Source: JBFWWP01 sp050246115
GTDB taxonomy: Bacteria > Planctomycetota > UBA8108 > UBA1146 > JAJFFE01
Length of the DNA stretch: 64,000 nucleotides
Assembly (NCBI GenBank): GCA_050246115.1
Contig: JBFWWP010000016.1
Coordinates: 71,263-135,262 of the forward strand
Reading direction: 5' to 3'
This document shows positions 16,231 to 27,686 of the stretch, piece by piece; position 1 is the first letter of the stretch; every line of letters starts with the position of its first letter. The translations under genes were made by a program, and so were the position numbers. The notes beneath the pieces were generated by a model. It was not told where the DNA came from. It did not search any database and was given only the letters and a program-made list of their open reading frames with translations.

Positions 16231-17901
16231 ATGAGTTTCTACGGCGACCTGAAGAGTATCCACCTTGCGGATCTACTCCAGAACTTCGAGGCACACGGTC
16301 TGACCGGGACGTTGAGCCTGAGTGGATCGAAGGGCGCCGCGCACGTTTACCTGCAGCGCGGACGGATCTCGATGCTCGCCGCCGACAACCGTCCACTCCT
16401 CATGACGACCCTCGAACGACAAGGCATCCTGCCGACCGCCGTCATGCGCCAGGCGCGAGCGAAGCGCCGGGGAACGGGCAAGTCGCTCGGCGAGATGTTG
16501 GTACAGAACCGCATCGTCGCCGAGGATGAACTTCGCGCTTCGGCGCTGACGATCCTGACGGAAGACCTCTGTGACCTGGTCGCCACCGCCGACGGTGAGT
16601 TCAAATTCAAGGAGGGGAAGCCGCCGTCACGAATCTTCGATCCGGAGGAGCGGCGATTCGATTTCGCCCTTCCCGTGGGACCGTTGCTTCTCGAGGCCGC
16701 CCGGCGCTCGGACGAGTGGGATCGGATCCGCAAGGAAGTGCCCTCCGACGCGGTCTATTTCGTGCGCTGTCATGGCGTCGACCCGCCGACCGAACTCGAG
16801 GGCGAGCCGCTCGCGGTCGGGCTGCTCGAGGCCGCGGACGGTACCCGCAACGCCCGGGAACTGGTCGAGGTGTTTCCGCGCCAGCGTTTCGCGGCGTACC
16901 AGGTCCTTGCGCACTTGGTGCGAGCGCGCTGTTTGCGTTCGATCGAGGTCGAGGATCTCATCGAGTTGGCCAATCGTTTCGCGAGCGAGGATCCGCAGCG
17001 CGCTTCCGAGTTGGTCCGCAGTGGCTTGGAGGCGAACCCGCACCATCGCAAGCTGCTTACGCTACAGGCCGCCTTGTCCGAGCAGCTCGGCGATCCGGGG
17101 GCGGCGGCCGCGGCGCTCAAGCTTCTCGCTCACCTCAGCCGGGATGGCGACGACTCCGCGTCGGGACGATCCGCGCTCGATCAAGCCAAGCGGCTCACCC
17201 CGCAAGACCCGTCGGTCTGGGAGCGCAGCATGGCCTTGGCCCTGACCGAGGGCCGACGGGTCGATGCCGTCGCGGATGGGCTCGAACTGGTGCGCCTCTA
17301 TCGCGAGCCGGGGCTGCACTCCAAGGCGCGGGAAGTGCTCGACCGCCTGCGCGCGGATGCACCCGACGACACCGACTTGTGTCGCGAGCACGCGCGGACG
17401 CTGGTCGACTGCGGCGAAGCGCGAGAGGCCGTGCGGTCTCTGCACCGGGTGGCCAAAGTTCTCGTCGGTCGCGAAGAGTACCGCGGCGCGCGATCGTGCT
17501 ACGAGGAGATCCTCGGCATCGCGCCCGCCGATGAGGAGGCGAGACGCTCGATCGAGCTGATCGAGTCGGAGGCGTTCGTGATCCGCAAGGTCCGGCGCCG
17601 TCAGTTCGTTCGCCGCGTAGCCGCGGGCACGGTGATCGCGGCCTGCGGTATCCTCACCGTGCTGGAGGTGCGGGCGCGCGCGGACTACGCGCACGCCGAG
17701 ATGCAGATCAGCGAGCGTCTCTTGATCGAGAAGCAGCGCTACCGCGAGGCCGTCTACGAGTACCTCGAAGTCGTGCAGAGAAATCCCCTCAGCGCTACGA
17801 GTCTGCTCGACGTTCCTCGTCGCGTGCGCGACCTCGAGTCGAAGGCCGATCGACACGACCGCGAGACCACCAGCCGTCGCCCCCCGACCCCGGGCGGGTA
17901 G
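16231..17901 (+). CDS. DUF4388 (PATAN-like) and TPR membrane protein
   Basis: A 556-residue protein. The N-terminus (FYGDLKSIHLADLLQNFEAH...GTLSLSG...AHVYLQRGRISML) is a DUF4388 domain, found in bacterial signalling proteins including response-regulator fusions. Then come GKSLGEMLVQNRIVAEDEL, seen in type IV pilus and secretion-like adaptor domains, and a winged-helix-like segment. Residues about 250-450 hold TPR-like helical pairs (ASELVRSGLEANPHHRKLL, YEEILGIAPADEEARRS). One transmembrane helix (VAAGTVIAACGILTVLEV) lies near residue 465, followed by a short TPR-like tail. It probably scaffolds a regulatory or export complex; no enzyme site was seen. Confidence 0.75.
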   Translation: MSFYGDLKSIHLADLLQNFEAHGLTGTLSLSGSKGAAHVYLQRGRISMLAADNRPLLMTTLERQGILPTAVMRQARAKRRGTGKSLGEMLVQNRIVAEDELRASALTILTEDLCDLVATADGEFKFKEGKPPSRIFDPEERRFDFALPVGPLLLEAARRSDEWDRIRKEVPSDAVYFVRCHGVDPPTELEGEPLAVGLLEAADGTRNARELVEVFPRQRFAAYQVLAHLVRARCLRSIEVEDLIELANRFASEDPQRASELVRSGLEANPHHRKLLTLQAALSEQLGDPGAAAAALKLLAHLSRDGDDSASGRSALDQAKRLTPQDPSVWERSMALALTEGRRVDAVADGLELVRLYREPGLHSKAREVLDRLRADAPDDTDLCREHARTLVDCGEAREAVRSLHRVAKVLVGREEYRGARSCYEEILGIAPADEEARRSIELIESEAFVIRKVRRRQFVRRVAAGTVIAACGILTVLEVRARADYAHAEMQISERLLIEKQRYREAVYEYLEVVQRNPLSATSLLDVPRRVRDLESKADRHDRETTSRRPPTPGG

Positions 17902-18099
17902 CGCCGACCCGAAGCGTCCCGACCGTCCCGTCGCGAACCCGAGAACTCCATCGACAACGCCAAGAACGTTGCCCCGGCGTCCCGCTGGCCGCGACATCGT
18001 CGGCACCGCCGAGGCGGCCGACAGAATCTTCTTGCGCCAACCGGACCCGGCGTCAGACTGACTGTCGCACCAACTCGAGGCACGGGGTGGACTCTCGCC

Positions 18100-18205
18100 C
18101 AGTCTGGGTCGCAGCGCGTTCGGCGCGCGCACGCCTGCCTTCGGGTCTTCGCTCGCGGCTCGCGGCTCAACGACTCGTCAACGCGCTTGATTCAGGGCTC
18201 GTCTT
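18100..18205. repeat. Dispersed intergenic hairpin repeat, copy C
   Basis: Degenerate copy in the 422-bp gap between the DUF4388 gene and a dockerin gene. It has a gcctgccttcgggtc hairpin core and the family end gcgcttgattcagggctcg at 18182-18202. The rest of the gap holds no gene; aggaaggg near 18309 is the ribosome site of the next gene. Confidence 0.45.
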
Positions 18206-18323
18206 GCACCGGTTCCAAGTCGAATTCGTTTGTTCTCGAGGGGCTTCTCGACGAAGCTCGGTCGCCTGTGGAAGCAATGCGGGTGGGTGGGTTTCAAGTT
18301 CCCGCCCTAGGAAGGGTTCGACC

Positions 18324-19133
18324 ATGCGAGTTGTGTGGCTTGCACCGTTCGTTTCACTAGGTCTTCTCGGAGCGGTCTCCGCCCAGAACCCCAACTTCGT
18401 GTTCAACGTTTCGGATGGGGAGGGCGCGACCGGATCCCCGGTCCAGGTTCAGGTGTCTATCGACGTCACGGGACCTGCGGGGCTGCGGGCGTTCGTGGTG
18501 CCGGTTTGCCACGACCCCGCGTTCGCCAGCCTGCTCACCGTCGAGATCGGGGCCTCGATCGAGTCGATCGAGCCCGTGGTGTTTGCGTCGATCCAGCAGC
18601 AGATGGGACCGGCGTACGGCTTCTCGGTGTCGGTCATAACCGACCATCCGCCCGGAACTCCGAACGCACTCCCCGTTGGAGGCGGGTACCAAGTCGCGGT
18701 CGCTACCTACATGCTGCTCGCCCCGGGTACCTCACCTTTGAACCTCTGCGCGGGTACCCTACCCGCGCCGGGCGGCTTCTACGACCCCTGGGTCTTGGAC
18801 GAACTCGGTTCCGAGAGCACGCCGCAGACCTTCGGCGGAAGTCTCACGGCCACCCCGAGCTCGCCGCTGTTCGTTCGCGGCGATGCCAACGGGGATAGCC
18901 ACGTGGACCTCGGCGACGCCATTTTCGTTCTCACCTACCTGTTCTTGTCTGGGCCGGCCTCGTGCCTCGTTGCCCTCGACGCGAACGACTCGGGGAGCGT
19001 CAACGTGGCGGACGCCACGACTTTGCTCGGCTACCTATTCACGAGTGGGACGGTCCCGCCGGCGCCGTTCCCGAACTGCGGCCTCGCTCCGGGATCCGCG
19101 TTGACTTGTTCCGCACAGCCGATCTGTCCTTAG
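18324..19133 (+). CDS. Secreted dockerin-repeat protein
   Basis: A 269-residue exported protein. The ATG at 18324 follows aggaaggg and starts a signal peptide ending near V-S-A-Q. Residues about 25-170 form a beta-rich domain resembling cohesin/anchoring-type modules (NVSDGEGATGSPVQVQVSI, GPAGLRAFVVPV). The C-terminus has two dockerin calcium loops (RGDANGDSHVDLGDAIFVL and DANDSGSVNVADATTLL) followed by the tail NCG...LTCSAQPICP. The stop TAG (19131-19133) is also the flanking triplet of palindromic element copy 2. The binding partner is unknown. Confidence 0.85.
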   Translation: MRVVWLAPFVSLGLLGAVSAQNPNFVFNVSDGEGATGSPVQVQVSIDVTGPAGLRAFVVPVCHDPAFASLLTVEIGASIESIEPVVFASIQQQMGPAYGFSVSVITDHPPGTPNALPVGGGYQVAVATYMLLAPGTSPLNLCAGTLPAPGGFYDPWVLDELGSESTPQTFGGSLTATPSSPLFVRGDANGDSHVDLGDAIFVLTYLFLSGPASCLVALDANDSGSVNVADATTLLGYLFTSGTVPPAPFPNCGLAPGSALTCSAQPICP

Positions 19134-19315
19134 GAGTCGCCCACGAATGACTTCGACATCTTGCCGTCGATTTGGGTCAGGTGCGGCCGCTCCGGAAAGC
19201 TCGGAACCGGAGGCGTAGCCTTGGTTCCGGTGAGGATTTCGAGGTTTTCGGATCGGTCGAAGATGGCCCGAAGCGACGAGCAAGAGGGTGAAGTTATTCT
19301 TGGGCGACTCCTAAG
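19129..19315 (+). repeat. 187-bp palindromic MITE-like element, copy 2
   Basis: Same orientation and length as copy 1. Flanks are CTTAG (19129-19133) and CTAAG (19311-19315), the only copy whose flanks differ by one base. The left TTAG contains the TAG stop of the dockerin gene. The remainder of the 19134-19540 gap holds no other feature apart from the ggagg of moaA near 19530. Confidence 0.9.
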
Positions 19316-19540
19316 TCCGCGAGTTCACGGCGTGGGGTGAGGGTAGAGTAGCCTTCGGCGGCCCGGACGACGACTCTGGGACGTTGCACGGTCGTTGGCA
19401 AACCGGCTCCGCTTGGTCGCAGTCGAGCGACCGCGGATGTCTCTGCGCGTCCTTGGTTCGGCGCGACAAGGCGGTGCCGGTACAGTATGCTACCGGACCC
19501 TCCCACCCTCGTAGGGTAGGGAGCGCACCGGAGGAGTCTC

Positions 19541-20530
19541 ATGCCGATCGACCGTTTCGACCGCGAGATCAACTACCTGCGCATCTCCGTGATCGACCGT
19601 TGCAATCTACGCTGCACCTATTGCATGCCGCTCGAGGGCCTGCAGTTTGCCCCGAAGCCGGAACTTCTCACGCCGGACGAGATCGGGCGCTTGGTCCAGG
19701 CGGCAGTAGCAGCGGGGTTCAAGAAGTTTCGCCTCACCGGGGGCGAACCGACCCTCCGCGCCGACCTCGCCGAGATCGTGCGCCGCATTCGGGCGGTCCC
19801 AGGGGTCGATGAACTCGCCATGACCACCAATGGGATCTTGCTCCCGCAAATGGCGTTCACGCTGGCAGAGGCCGGCCTCACGCGCGTCAACATCCACATC
19901 GATACACTGAACGATCTCCGGGCGCGCCAGATCATGCGCTTCACCGATCTCGCGAAAGTGTGGGCTGGGATCGAGGCCGCGGAAGCCGCCGGGCTGACTC
20001 CCCTCAAGCTCAACACCGTAGTCGTCAAGGGCGTGAACGATTCGGAAGATGTGCTCGCACTAGCGGCCCGCACGCTCGAGCATCCGTGGCACGTGCGCTT
20101 CATCGAACTCATGCCGTTAGGGGGCGGCGAGAGCGCCCGGTTCGCGAAGGAGAACTTCGTCTCGAACCAGATCGTGATGCACCGCCTCGAGCGGGCGTTC
20201 GGTGCGCTCGAGCCGTTGCCGAGCCAGAACCCGTCCGACGAGTCGCGGAACTACCGAATCCCGGGAGCGCCGGGGGTCCTTGGCTTCATCAGTCCGGTGA
20301 GTGAACCGTTCTGCGGTACCTGTAACCGCATGCGCATCACCGCGACCGGCAAGTTCCACCTGTGCCTGCTCCACGATCAAGAGATCGACGTGCGTGAGGT
20401 GTTGCGAAGCGGCGGAGAGGAAGCCTTGCGCGAATTGCTGGTGTTCGCTGTCGGTCAGAAGCCGTCAGGGCATGATCTCGCACAGGGTATCTCGACCGAG
20501 ATTCGGTCCATGTACCATCTTGGGGGCTGA
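19541..20530 (+). CDS. moaA: GTP 3',8-cyclase
   Basis: Radical-SAM enzyme for the first step of molybdenum cofactor synthesis, GTP to (8S)-3',8-cyclo-7,8-dihydro-GTP. It has the SAM-binding cluster motif CNLRCTYC near residue 24, the glycine motif RLTGGEPTLR near 66, and the second, GTP-binding cluster C-G-T-C-N-R followed by ...HLCL near residue 263. Length 329 and the C-terminal Gly-Gly are normal. The ATG has ggagg close upstream. It stands alone, 16 kb from moaD-moaE. Confidence 0.96.
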   Translation: MPIDRFDREINYLRISVIDRCNLRCTYCMPLEGLQFAPKPELLTPDEIGRLVQAAVAAGFKKFRLTGGEPTLRADLAEIVRRIRAVPGVDELAMTTNGILLPQMAFTLAEAGLTRVNIHIDTLNDLRARQIMRFTDLAKVWAGIEAAEAAGLTPLKLNTVVVKGVNDSEDVLALAARTLEHPWHVRFIELMPLGGGESARFAKENFVSNQIVMHRLERAFGALEPLPSQNPSDESRNYRIPGAPGVLGFISPVSEPFCGTCNRMRITATGKFHLCLLHDQEIDVREVLRSGGEEALRELLVFAVGQKPSGHDLAQGISTEIRSMYHLGG

Positions 20531-20586
20531 TCCGACTTCGTGGTCCGCTCCGTAGCTACGGCGACCTACTCGGCAGCCCTCCACGC

Positions 20587-20620
20587 CGCTGACGGTGTTG
20601 CTCCGCTGACTGTGTTGCTC
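20587..20620. repeat. Short tandem repeat, two 17-bp units
   Basis: The unit cgctgacggtgttgctc is repeated once with a single change (g to t), and a third partial unit cgct follows. It lies in the 336-bp gap after moaA, which otherwise holds only palindromic element copy 3. Confidence 0.6.
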
Positions 20621-20683
20621 CGCTTCGCTGCACTTCCTTCGAGCTGGCGGAGGCTGCGTCCCGTGGCCACGCCCACCGAACGA

Positions 20684-20870
20684 CTCAGGAGTCGCCCAAG
20701 AATAACTTCGACATCTTGCCGTCGATTTGGGTCAGATTCGGCCGATCCGGAAAGCTCGGAACCGGAGGCGTAGCCTTAGTTCCGGTGAGGATTTCGAGGT
20801 TTTCGGATCGGTCGAAGATGGCCCGAAGCGACGAGCAAGAGGGTGAAGTTATTCTTGGGCGACTCCTCAG
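20684..20870 (+). repeat. 187-bp palindromic MITE-like element, copy 3
   Basis: Cleanest copy: a perfect 23-bp terminal inverted repeat (aggagtcgcccaagaataac plus ttc) and CTCAG direct repeats at 20684-20688 and 20866-20870. The right-hand TCA (20867-20869) is the complement of the TGA stop of the convergent membrane protein gene. The body folds as one long imperfect hairpin. Confidence 0.93.
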
Positions 20871-21841
20871 TCGCGGCGCGTCAACACCGACAAGACCGGC
20901 CGGGACAGCGCGCACGTCGTCCAAGGACTGCTCCACTCGGCGACACGCCACGACCGGTCGGCCCACACGTGGTCGTGTTCCCACAAGGGGAGCGGCATCG
21001 GGAAACTCGCCCTCGGTCCGGCACCTGCGCTTTCGTAGGCATTCTGGAGGTGAGCGCGCACGCGATCGAAGCCCGCGGCCTGGCGCGGCACGCGGAATCC
21101 GCCCGTGAGCACCGCGGGACGCTTGCACTCCGCGAGCGCCTGCTCGATCACGCGAAAGGCGGCGTCGTGCGACTGCAGTACGTTCATTGCGAGGTCGGCC
21201 ACCACCAGATCGAACTCGGCGTCCGTCGTCTCGATGCGGCACGTGGCAACGAACGACTCCGAGCCTTCGACGCGCTGCACTCGCGCGCCGGAGATCGAGC
21301 CGCGAACCAGCAGTGCGACGCGCTGATCCTCGCCCAAGGGCGCGAGCGTGTGTTCGGGTAGTTTATGACCCCACAGGACGGCATCGGTTGCGAGTGTCCC
21401 CGGCTGCAGGATCACTGCCACGTCAGGCGTTCGCTCCGCGACGGCCGTTGCAAGACGTTCGGTACCCAGACGCCCGGCGCCTACGTCCCAGACCAGGATG
21501 CGCACTGCCGCGGTTTCCTTGGCGTGGGCGCCGACCTCCCGTGGTTGCCAGGCGCCCCAGCCCAGCCAAGCCCCGAGCATCACCGCGAGCGTCCACTGGA
21601 CCTTCGCCAGGCGCCGCTTGCCGATCTTCCACCACGCAAATCCGAGCGCGGCGCAGACCAGTGAAGCGAGTGGGAGCGGGACGCTGTAGTAGATGGCGGA
21701 GGCGCCAACGAAACGGTCGCGCACGGTCAGGCTGAGAGCGACCGCGACCGCGGAGACGATGAAGAACCCGTGGAGCAGCAAGTTGCGAGCGTGGCCTCGC
21801 CAAGTCGCAGTTTCGCTCGGTCGCTTCGGTGACTGTGACAT
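20867..21841 (-). CDS. Membrane protein with a divergent EEP (endonuclease/exonuclease/phosphatase)-like domain
   Basis: A 324-residue protein. The ATG at 21841 has cggag upstream and opens with three hydrophobic helices (residues about 20-105), the topology of membrane-anchored EEP proteins. The rest resembles an EEP domain in order: VRILVWDVGAGR (usual N-x-N strand), T-P-D-V-A-V-I-L-Q-P (usual D-I-I-x-L-Q-E), VVADLAMNV, PAVLTGGFRVP (usual G-D-F-N) and EHDHVWAD (usual D-H). The first Asn, the Glu and the G-D-F-N are replaced (Q-P, T-G-G-F), so metal-dependent phosphodiesterase activity is unlikely. The stop codon abuts palindromic element copy 3. Confidence 0.6.
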   Translation of the reverse strand: MSQSPKRPSETATWRGHARNLLLHGFFIVSAVAVALSLTVRDRFVGASAIYYSVPLPLASLVCAALGFAWWKIGKRRLAKVQWTLAVMLGAWLGWGAWQPREVGAHAKETAAVRILVWDVGAGRLGTERLATAVAERTPDVAVILQPGTLATDAVLWGHKLPEHTLAPLGEDQRVALLVRGSISGARVQRVEGSESFVATCRIETTDAEFDLVVADLAMNVLQSHDAAFRVIEQALAECKRPAVLTGGFRVPRQAAGFDRVRAHLQNAYESAGAGPRASFPMPLPLWEHDHVWADRSWRVAEWSSPWTTCALSRPVLSVLTRRD

Positions 21842-22254
21842 GGCAAACTCCGAACCTCGAATGGGGTGCCGTGACCGCAACGCGCCCATCGTTATCGGCG
21901 CGGAGACCGAGAGTTCGTGAGCCTGGTGCAGGGAGTGGCGGCGCTGTCGCGAGCTGAGCGCGAGAGTCGGGGCCGATAACCAGAGATCAGCGGGAGTCGA
22001 CTCACCGCGTGACTCGGGCGGCATGGGGAGCGTGTAGCGCAGGCGGGTGGCCCAGCGTCCGTTGGCATCCGGGAAACGGCGTCGAGGTCTGCGGAGGATT
22101 TCGGACGAGAACTTTGCGCTTCAAAGTTTGTAGGCAGAAACCAAGACCCCTCGGACCGAGTGGACGACGTTGGAACGCTGGGACCCCCCTGCGGCGAAAA
22201 ACATCTGCGACTCTGCGGCACGCGATCTCGTGGGGTCGAACCCGTTCGAGCCTG
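21842..22254. other. Intergenic region with a small perfect inverted repeat
   Basis: A 413-bp gap between two minus-strand genes. It contains aactttg-cgctt-caaagtt at 22110-22128, a 7-bp stem with a 5-base loop, AT-rich in a GC-rich setting. This could be an operator for the neighbouring winged-helix regulator or a terminator; there is no T-run. Nothing else was recognised. Confidence 0.35.
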
Positions 22255-22620
22255 CTACTTCTCGTGATCGCGCACGGCCTGGATGAGTGCCTCCATGTGG
22301 CTGAGGTAGCGTTCGAGCGCGCTGCGCCCAGACACCGTCAGCTTGAACTCCGTCTTGGGTGTTCGGCCCTCGAAGGACTTCTTGCACTCCACGTAGCCAG
22401 CGTCCTCGAGCTTGCGGGCATGGACGCTCAGGTTGCCATCGGTGGCCTCGACGAGCGTTCTCAAGTCGCGGAAGCTCAGGGAGTCGGCGACCGCCAGCGA
22501 ACTCAGGATCGCTAGGCGCAGCCGCTCGTGGATCACACGATCCAACGGTGGTGCTACCCGCGGATCCGTGGCCTTGACCTTCGTCGCACGGGACTTGCGA
22601 GCCGCACTCTCTTTAGCCAC
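22255..22620 (-). CDS. Winged-helix transcriptional regulator
   Basis: A 121-residue DNA-binding protein of the small winged-helix type related to ArsR/MarR proteins. After a basic N-terminus come IHERLRLAILSSLAVADSLSFRDLRTLVEATDGNLSVHARKLEDAGYVE (helix-turn-helix, recognition helix around N-L-S-V-H-A-R-K-L) and a wing KSFEGRTPKTEFKLT. No metal-binding Cys is present, so the effector is unknown. The GTG at 22620 follows aggagg and overlaps the end of the membrane protein gene by eight bases. Such pairs often form an autoregulated unit in which the membrane protein senses the signal; this is inference. Confidence 0.85.
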   Translation of the reverse strand: MAKESAARKSRATKVKATDPRVAPPLDRVIHERLRLAILSSLAVADSLSFRDLRTLVEATDGNLSVHARKLEDAGYVECKKSFEGRTPKTEFKLTVSGRSALERYLSHMEALIQAVRDHEK

Positions 22621-23227
22621 CGTGCCTCCTCGCGAGCACGAGGCCAAAGAGCACGTGCAGACCACCGAAGCCGACCGCCAGAAACCAGTTGCCGACCTCG
22701 ATCGGGACGAACGCTGCGATCGATCCGAGTACCATGAAGCTGAGCCCCATCACCGGGACCAAAGGAATCGAGAAGGCCCCCCCCGTGATGACACCGACGC
22801 CGTAGAGGAGCAGCCATGCGCCCGGGAGCAGCTCAGGGTTGCCGGCACGCCACAAGGCTGCGGTGAAGCACGCCGCCGCGGCGAGCGGTGGGACGAGTCC
22901 CATCGCGAAGCGCTTGCCGGCCCCGCCGAAGATGGGCTGCCTGACTCGTCTGGCCTTCGCGACCAGACACACCGTTCCCAACGCCACTCCGACGAAGCCG
23001 ATCCCGAGCCACGTTTCGAACCAGGCCCACACGCTGCTCTGCCGAGCCGCCACGAACGCACCCGTGGTGGCTACACATCCCATCGCCACGGAGCCCCAGC
23101 CTGGGACCGCCGTGAAAGACGCCGACCGCTCCATGGCTCGTCGGATGAACAACAGGTTGTCCGCCGCATGCGCGTGGAGCGAGATGGGCTCGGCGGCCTC
23201 GACTTGGGTGCGTGCTGGGACCGTCAT
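22613..23227 (-). CDS. Multi-pass membrane protein paired with the regulator
   Basis: A 204-residue protein with about six hydrophobic helices (from VPGWGSVAMGCVATTGAFVAA to NWFLAVGFGGLHVLFGLVLA). The ATG at 23227 leaves a short cytoplasmic tail with a conserved-looking DNLLFIRRAMERSASFTAVPG segment. No family was recognised beyond small integral membrane proteins that sit next to winged-helix regulators. Its end overlaps the regulator gene by eight bases, so expression is coupled. Confidence 0.75.
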   Translation of the reverse strand: MTVPARTQVEAAEPISLHAHAADNLLFIRRAMERSASFTAVPGWGSVAMGCVATTGAFVAARQSSVWAWFETWLGIGFVGVALGTVCLVAKARRVRQPIFGGAGKRFAMGLVPPLAAAACFTAALWRAGNPELLPGAWLLLYGVGVITGGAFSIPLVPVMGLSFMVLGSIAAFVPIEVGNWFLAVGFGGLHVLFGLVLARRHGG

Positions 23228-23361
23228 GGCCTCGGAGTGTAGTGTCACCGCGCCGGGTGTCAAGTACTTGGCTCTGCAAAGCGAGCGGGGTTGGCGTCGC
23301 GGGAAATCTTGCCGGCGCCTCCTGGGTTCTCTCGGCGGGTCGGATGTGCTCTGCTGGGCGC

Positions 23362-24774
23362 ATGGCTCTCATCCTTGCGCTCGACCAAGGCGGTCATGCG
23401 AGTCGCGCCCTCCTCTTCGACGCCGCTGGGCAAGAGCGGGCTCGTGCGGTGCGCGAGGTCGCGGTGCATCGTGAAGGCGATGACCGCGTGGAGCAAGACG
23501 CCGAAGAACTCGTGAGTTCGCTCGAGTCCGCAGCACGCGAAGTGCTTCGAAGTCCCGCGGTCGTTACCGGTGCCGGCCTTGCCACGCAGCGCTCGAGTAT
23601 CGTGTGTTGGGATGCAACGACCGGTGAGGCGCTCGGGCCGGTGCTCAGCTGGCAGGATCGCCGCGCCGCGGAGTGGATGCGTACGCTCGCGCCGCCTGCG
23701 TCGACCATCCGTGAACGCACCGGCCTGTTTCCGTCGGCTCACTATGGAGCGAGCAAGCTGCGGTGGTGTCTCGATCACTGGCCGCGCGTCGGGGCTGCGG
23801 CGCGCTCGGGACGACTTGCTTGGGGCCCTTTGGCCGCCTTTCTCGCCTTTCGACTCACGGAGCGCACCGTTGGCGTCCCCGCGTGCGTGGACCCGGCGAA
23901 CGCGTCGCGCACCTTGCTCTGGAACCTCCACACGCGCGATTGGGACGACGAACTCCTCGCTCGCTTCGGACTGGAGCGGGCCGGCCTTCCCCGCTGCGTA
24001 CCGACGACTCACGACCACGGCCCGCTCCGGGTCGCCCCGGCGACGCGCTTGCGGGTTCTCACGGGGGATCAGTCGGCGGCCCTCTACGCCTTCGGCGACC
24101 CGAGTCCCGAGAATCTGTACGTCAACCTCGGCACTGGAGCCTTCGCGCAGCGACCCTCGACCCCGGGCCTGACGCTGCCCGAGCGCCTCCCCGCGAGCGT
24201 CGTGCTCGAGGACCCGCGCGGAGTCGTGCAAGTCAGTGAGGGCGTCGTGAACGGAGCCGGTTCCGCGCTGGCCTGGCTCGCGAGCGAGTCGGGGACTGCG
24301 CTCGAGTCTTCACTCGCGCGGTGGCTCGAAGACGAAACGGACCCGGCGCTCTTCCTCAACGGAATCGCCGGCTTGGGCTCGCCGTACTGGGTGCCCGACT
24401 ACCCGAGCCGATTCGTGGGCTCTGTCACTCTGGCGGCACGGACCGTGGGGCTCATCGAGAGCATTCTCTTTCTGCTGCGCGTGAACCTCGAAGAAATGAA
24501 CGCTCGGATGCCGCCGCCGCGGAGAATCCTGTGCACCGGCGGGTTTGCCGGACTCGACGCGCTGTGCCAGCGCTTTGCCAACCTCGTCGGCATTCCTGTC
24601 GAGCGACCCGAGCAGGGCGAGGCCACGGCGCGCGGCGTGGCCTGGCTCACAACGGCTCGCACGGCGCCCTGGCCGAGCGAGCGCACCGACCGTTTCGATC
24701 CACGCACGGACTCCCGCCTCGAACAGCGCTACAGCGAGTGGCGCAAGTTGCTCGAGGCTTCGCTCCGGTCGTGA
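23362..24774 (+). CDS. FGGY-family kinase, glycerol-kinase-like
   Basis: A 470-residue ATP-dependent sugar/polyol kinase. Motifs are the N-terminal ALDQGGHASRALLFD (compare the D-Q-G-T-T-S-S-R of glycerol kinase), TGAGLATQRSSIVCWD, SWQDRRA, VLTGDQSAAL with the catalytic Asp, and YVNLGTGAF. The C-terminal ILCTGGFAGLDALCQRFA is the FGGY adenine-binding region. It is about 30 residues shorter than GlpK. The T-T to G-H change in the first loop leaves the substrate uncertain between glycerol and a related polyol. A GlpD-like gene at 34975 supports glycerol. The ATG at 23362 is the only start that matches the family. Confidence 0.85.
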   Translation: MALILALDQGGHASRALLFDAAGQERARAVREVAVHREGDDRVEQDAEELVSSLESAAREVLRSPAVVTGAGLATQRSSIVCWDATTGEALGPVLSWQDRRAAEWMRTLAPPASTIRERTGLFPSAHYGASKLRWCLDHWPRVGAAARSGRLAWGPLAAFLAFRLTERTVGVPACVDPANASRTLLWNLHTRDWDDELLARFGLERAGLPRCVPTTHDHGPLRVAPATRLRVLTGDQSAALYAFGDPSPENLYVNLGTGAFAQRPSTPGLTLPERLPASVVLEDPRGVVQVSEGVVNGAGSALAWLASESGTALESSLARWLEDETDPALFLNGIAGLGSPYWVPDYPSRFVGSVTLAARTVGLIESILFLLRVNLEEMNARMPPPRRILCTGGFAGLDALCQRFANLVGIPVERPEQGEATARGVAWLTTARTAPWPSERTDRFDPRTDSRLEQRYSEWRKLLEASLRS

Positions 24775-24817
24775 CGCACCGCACTCCGCTTGACGACGAG
24801 ACCTGCTTGGGTGTCTC

Positions 24818-27649
<2,832 letters not shown>

Positions 27650-27686
27650 CCCGGCGCTCTCGGTTGCAGGCAATCGGCAACGCGGC

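Noticed and set aside
22025..22254. Small gene in the gap before the EEP-like gene
   Set aside because: No ribosome site and no domain in any frame.
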